Source: an uncultured Paracoccaceae bacterium (GTDB lineage Bacteria > Pseudomonadota > Alphaproteobacteria > Rhodobacterales > Rhodobacteraceae). From it: a DNA stretch of 24,287 nucleotides. This document shows positions 21,955 through 24,287 of the stretch, piece by piece. The stretch spans positions 1 through 24,287 of the forward strand of contig CALESR010000293.1 in assembly GCA_937907485.1 (NCBI GenBank). Reading direction: 5' to 3'. Within the stretch, counting starts at the first letter, position 1. Every line of letters starts with the position of its first letter. The notes below the pieces were generated by a model. That model had not been told where the DNA came from. It saw only the letters and a list, made by a program, of their open reading frames with translations, and made no database searches. The position numbers and the translations under genes are program-made.

Positions 21955-22860
21955 TCAGGGCTGCAACCCTCGATCCAGGTCCTCGTCCGCCTCGCGCGGA
22001 GACTGCAGGCTGCGCAGGGCAGCGGGCAGCGTGTCGAGCAGGTCATCGGCGATCAGGCCTGGGCCAAAGATCCGCGCGGCTTCGACATGGATCCAGGCCC
22101 CGGCGCAGGCCGCCTCGAAGGCGGCTGTGCCGCGCGTCAGCAACCCCGTGATGATGCCGGCAAGCACATCGCCCGCGCCCGCCGTCGCCAGCCAGGGCAC
22201 CGCGCGCGACCCTGCGGCCCGGTGCAGCGCCAGCCGTCCGTCGGGGGCGGCGATGACCGTGTCCGGCCCTTTCAGCAGCACCACTGCGCCGGTGCGATTC
22301 GCGGCCTCCAGCGTGGCGTCGAGGCGCCAGGCCGCCGGACCGCGCAGCGCGGGTTCGCCGAGCCGCGCCGAAAGATCGGGAAACAGCCGGGCGAATTCAC
22401 CGTCATGCGGGGTCAGGACGCAGTTCGCGGGCAAGGTCACGGGCTGCGGCGCCAAAGCGGTCAGCGCGTCGGCATCGAGGACCAGCGCACCCCGGTATCC
22501 GGGGGCTGCCGCCTGCAGGGCGGCCAGCATTGCGCCCGCGCGCTGCACCCCCAGCCCCGGCCCCATGCACAGTGCATTGATCCGCCGGTCCTGCAGCGCC
22601 GCGGTCAGATCCTCGCCCGTGTCGATCCGGCGCAGCATCAGTGCGCTGATTTGCGCGGCGCATTCCGGCATGGCCTCGTCCGGGGCGCCCAGCGTCACCA
22701 CACCCGCGCCGATTCGCAGCGCGCCGCGCGCGGCCAGCCGGGCCGCGCCGGTCCGGCCCATGCCGCCGGTCAGCACCAGCGCATGCCCGTGCTGATACTT
22801 GTGCCCCTGCGGTTTCAGCAACAGGTCGCGCAAGGTCTTGAGACTGAAGTCGAAACTCAT
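21955..22860 (-). CDS. nnrD: ADP-dependent (S)-NAD(P)H-hydrate dehydratase
   Basis: A ribokinase-like enzyme that restores NAD(P)H from its damaged hydrated S-form using ADP. The 301-residue product has GHKYQHGHALVLTGGMGRTGAA (nucleotide-binding entry), GPGLGV, LDADALTAL, LTPHDGEF, VVLLKGPDTVI and ATAGAGDVLAG, the last holding the catalytic-type Asp in the anion-hole motif (GAGD in place of the commoner GTGD). The ATG at 22860 overlaps the stop of nnrE (ATGA). In many bacteria the two activities form one fused protein of about 500 residues; here they are separate frames. The longer frame upstream of 22860 is the out-of-frame reading of nnrE. Confidence 0.92.
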   Translation of the reverse strand: MSFDFSLKTLRDLLLKPQGHKYQHGHALVLTGGMGRTGAARLAARGALRIGAGVVTLGAPDEAMPECAAQISALMLRRIDTGEDLTAALQDRRINALCMGPGLGVQRAGAMLAALQAAAPGYRGALVLDADALTALAPQPVTLPANCVLTPHDGEFARLFPDLSARLGEPALRGPAAWRLDATLEAANRTGAVVLLKGPDTVIAAPDGRLALHRAAGSRAVPWLATAGAGDVLAGIITGLLTRGTAAFEAACAGAWIHVEAARIFGPGLIADDLLDTLPAALRSLQSPREADEDLDRGLQP

Positions 22861-23519
22861 GGAGGCAATCCGATATCGGCGATCCTTACCCGTTCGCCCG
22901 CCGCCAGCAGGGCGGCATGCGCGGGTTTGGCGGCGTGAAAGGTGACTGTCAGACGCTCGATGTCTGGCGGCAGGCTGTCGGCAAGGCTGCGCCCGGTCGG
23001 CTGGTCGTCCGACAGGCCCGAGGGCACATCGACCGCGACCCAGACCACGCCAGCGGGCAGGGTGGCGACAAACCCCTCCCATGGCCCCAGAACATCGGCG
23101 CCCAGCGGGCGCGACAGGCCGATGCCAAAGAGCGCGTCGATGATGACCAGCGGCGGGCCCGGTGCGGCGGCCGCGGCCAGGGCCTTTGCCCCATAGGGCT
23201 GCACCGGACCCGACCACGCCCGCGCCATCGCCGCGGCATCGGGCGGCAGACGGGCTGGATCGCCCAGCGCCAGCACCGTGACCGGCCAGCCCCGCGCCGC
23301 CAGCCGCCGCGCGATGACATAGCCGTCGCCGCCGTTGTTGCCCGGCCCGCAGAGCACCAGCGCCCGCGCGCCGCGCTCCAGCATCGGCCATTCGGCCAGA
23401 ATCGCCGCGACGACACCCGCTCCGGCGCGCTCCATCAGGGTGGCGCCGGTCACCGCGCCCGACTCAATCGCGGCGGCTTCGATGGCGCGCATTTGGGCAG
23501 ATGTCACCAAATCGGTCAT
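22857..23519 (-). CDS. nnrE: NAD(P)H-hydrate epimerase (YjeF N-terminal domain)
   Basis: Interconverts R and S forms of hydrated NAD(P)H so that the dehydratase can repair both. The 220-residue product has the typical start (TSAQMRAIEAAAIESG), LMERAG, the phosphate-binding CGPGNNGGDGYV loop, IDALFGIGLSRPL and VAVDVPSGLSDD. It ends ERVRIADIGLPP, which is the point where fused proteins continue into the kinase-like domain. The ATG at 23519 gives the family N-terminus. The ribosome binding site is poor: AAGG lies 14 bases away. A longer frame to 23837 would run across the divergent glnB gene and is rejected. Confidence 0.93.
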   Translation of the reverse strand: MTDLVTSAQMRAIEAAAIESGAVTGATLMERAGAGVVAAILAEWPMLERGARALVLCGPGNNGGDGYVIARRLAARGWPVTVLALGDPARLPPDAAAMARAWSGPVQPYGAKALAAAAAPGPPLVIIDALFGIGLSRPLGADVLGPWEGFVATLPAGVVWVAVDVPSGLSDDQPTGRSLADSLPPDIERLTVTFHAAKPAHAALLAAGERVRIADIGLPP

Positions 23520-23736
23520 TTTTGCCAAAACAGCCTTCAACGAATGGTGAAAAAACAGGCAAAGCGCCCAAATAACCAGCGAAGCCCGGCAAAACCCCGC
23601 GCGATGGCCGGAAAAGCCGGGCACAGGCAGGCTAGCGGATTGTCGCATCCCTGTGAACGTGGTCATTGGGCACCGAGCCCGAAACCAGCCGGGGCCCGAA
23701 CCCATCCGGGGCCCGAAACCAGCCGGGGAAGAGACG
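23520..23736. promoter_or_regulatory. divergent control region between nnrE and glnB
   Basis: This 217-bp spacer must hold promoters for both directions. The nnrE side (23520-23580) is AT-rich. A 7-bp inverted repeat, GCCCGGC (23584-23590) and GCCGGGC (23616-23622), lies in the middle, and three 17-bp repeats (23677-23727) abut the glnB ribosome binding site. I see no clear NtrC site (TGCAC-N-GTGCA type) and no sigma-54 GG-N10-GC element. Confidence 0.5.
23677..23727 (+). repeat. three tandem 17-bp repeats in the glnB leader
   Basis: GCCCGAAACCAGCCGGG (23677-23693), GCCCGAACCCATCCGGG (23694-23710) and GCCCGAAACCAGCCGGG (23711-23727) follow each other with no gap. Units 1 and 3 are identical and unit 2 differs at two bases. 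Each unit starts CCCG and ends CGGG, so each can fold alone or pair with its neighbour. The last unit ends ten bases before the glnB ATG and directly abuts the GGAAGAG ribosome binding site. Confidence 0.9.
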
Positions 23737-24075
23737 ATGAAGAAGATCGAAGCCATCATCAAGCCATTCAAGCTCGACGAGGTGAAGGAAGCGTTACAGG
23801 AGATCGGAATCCAGGGGCTTTCGGTGATCGAGGTCAAGGGTTTCGGTCGCCAGAAGGGCCATACCGAGCTCTATCGCGGCGCCGAGTATGTCGTCGATTT
23901 CCTGCCCAAGGTGAAGATCGAGGTCGTGCTGACCGACGACATGGTCGATGCCGCCATCGAGGCGATCATCGCCGCAGCGCGCACCGACAAGATCGGCGAC
24001 GGCAAGATCTTTGTATCCTCCGTCGAACAGGTGATCCGCATCCGGACCGGGGAAACCGGCGACGATGCCGTGTGA
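23737..24075 (+). CDS. glnB: nitrogen regulatory protein P-II (GlnB)
   Basis: A 112-residue trimeric signal protein that senses 2-oxoglutarate and ATP/ADP and controls glutamine synthetase adenylylation and the NtrB/NtrC system. The sequence matches the family throughout: MKKIEAIIKPFKLDEVKEAL, the T-loop with the uridylylation target Y51 (GRQKGHTELYRGAEY), and the DGKIFVSSVEQVIRIRTGE end. The ATG at 23737 has GGAAGAG just upstream; an upstream in-frame ATG (23653) would translate the repeat region and is rejected. glnA follows after 34 bp, the standard alphaproteobacterial glnBA pair, which favours GlnB over GlnK (usually next to amtB). Confidence 0.97.
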   Translation: MKKIEAIIKPFKLDEVKEALQEIGIQGLSVIEVKGFGRQKGHTELYRGAEYVVDFLPKVKIEVVLTDDMVDAAIEAIIAAARTDKIGDGKIFVSSVEQVIRIRTGETGDDAV

Positions 24076-24109
24076 TCCGCAAACTTTTACGTCAATCAGG
24101 GGACAATGA

Positions 24110-24287
24110 ATGAGCGTTGAATCCGTTCTCAAACTGATAGCTGATGAGCAGGCGGAATACGTCGACATCCGCTTTACCGATCCGAAGGGCAAGCTGCAGC
24201 ATGTCACCGTGATCGTCGATCTGGTCGATGAGGACTTCCTCGAGGAAGGCTTCATGTTCGACGGCTCGTCGATCGCCGGCTGGAAAT
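24110..24287 (+). CDS. glnA: glutamine synthetase type I, N-terminal part (3' end outside window)
   Basis: Makes glutamine from glutamate, ammonia and ATP. Only the first 59 codons are present. The readable part, beginning MSVESVLKLIADEQAEYVD and reaching FMFDGSSIAGWK, is the N-terminal beta-grasp region of type I GlnA, with the conserved FDGSS motif. The ATG at 24110 has AGGGG (24098-24102) seven bases upstream; an ATG at 24106 is out of frame. It probably forms an operon with glnB. Confidence 0.95.
   Translation, partial: MSVESVLKLIADEQAEYVDIRFTDPKGKLQHVTVIVDLVDEDFLEEGFMFDGSSIAGWK

Noticed and set aside
21374..22795. Long plus-strand open frame (473 codons) over the gap and nnrD
   Set aside because: Its second half is the antisense of nnrD and its product is low-complexity Pro/Arg/Ser/Ala; long stop-free frames are expected at this GC content.
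23520..23736. NtrC or sigma-54 sites ahead of glnB
   Set aside because: No TGCAC-type dyad and no GG-N10-GC element at plausible spacing was seen.

Overview
The window is chromosomal DNA from an alphaproteobacterium, almost certainly of the Rhodobacteraceae/Paracoccaceae group. The evidence is high GC with strongly GC-ending codons, a meso-DAP-type MurE, a DUF6455-like four-cysteine protein, a small Hint protein of the type seen in this group, and a glnB-glnA pair. There are no insertion sequences, CRISPR arrays or phage genes. Nearly everything is core housekeeping content with a few accessory genes between.

Layout. Positions 1-6729 (+) hold part of the dcw cell-wall and division cluster: rsmH (5' end outside the window), ftsL, ftsI, murE, murF, mraY, packed with overlaps or very short gaps. 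The cluster stops after mraY: no murD, ftsW or murG follows. From 7.0 to 11.6 kb the minus strand carries a GNAT acetyltransferase, a small four-cysteine protein with an FNR-like box upstream, and a YfgM-like / BamB / Der set (envelope assembly plus ribosome assembly GTPase) in the order known from E. coli. From 11.9 to 16.8 kb (+) lies a two-gene RND efflux system (periplasmic adaptor and an oversized permease). An acyl-CoA dehydrogenase follows (16.9-18.1 kb, +).

On the minus strand come a seven-helix membrane protein resembling the PaxB/Pyr4 membrane terpene cyclases (18.3-19.1 kb), trigger factor (19.2-20.5 kb) and tRNA-Leu(TAG). A standalone Hint-domain protein (+, 20.8-21.3 kb) is followed by about 620 bp with no recognisable gene. 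The NAD(P)H-hydrate repair enzymes are next, as two overlapping genes instead of the usual bacterial fusion (22.0-23.5 kb, -). The window ends with glnB and the first 59 codons of glnA (+).

The best candidates for something under-described are the bacterial PaxB/Pyr4-like protein, the FNR-like box before the four-cysteine protein, a roughly 70-bp repeat found just after the stop codons of two unrelated genes, three tandem 17-bp repeats in the glnB leader, the permease with two extra hydrophobic segments and altered proton-relay residues, and low-GC rare-codon islands inside murE and murF. All calls rest on reading the sequence. No database search was run.
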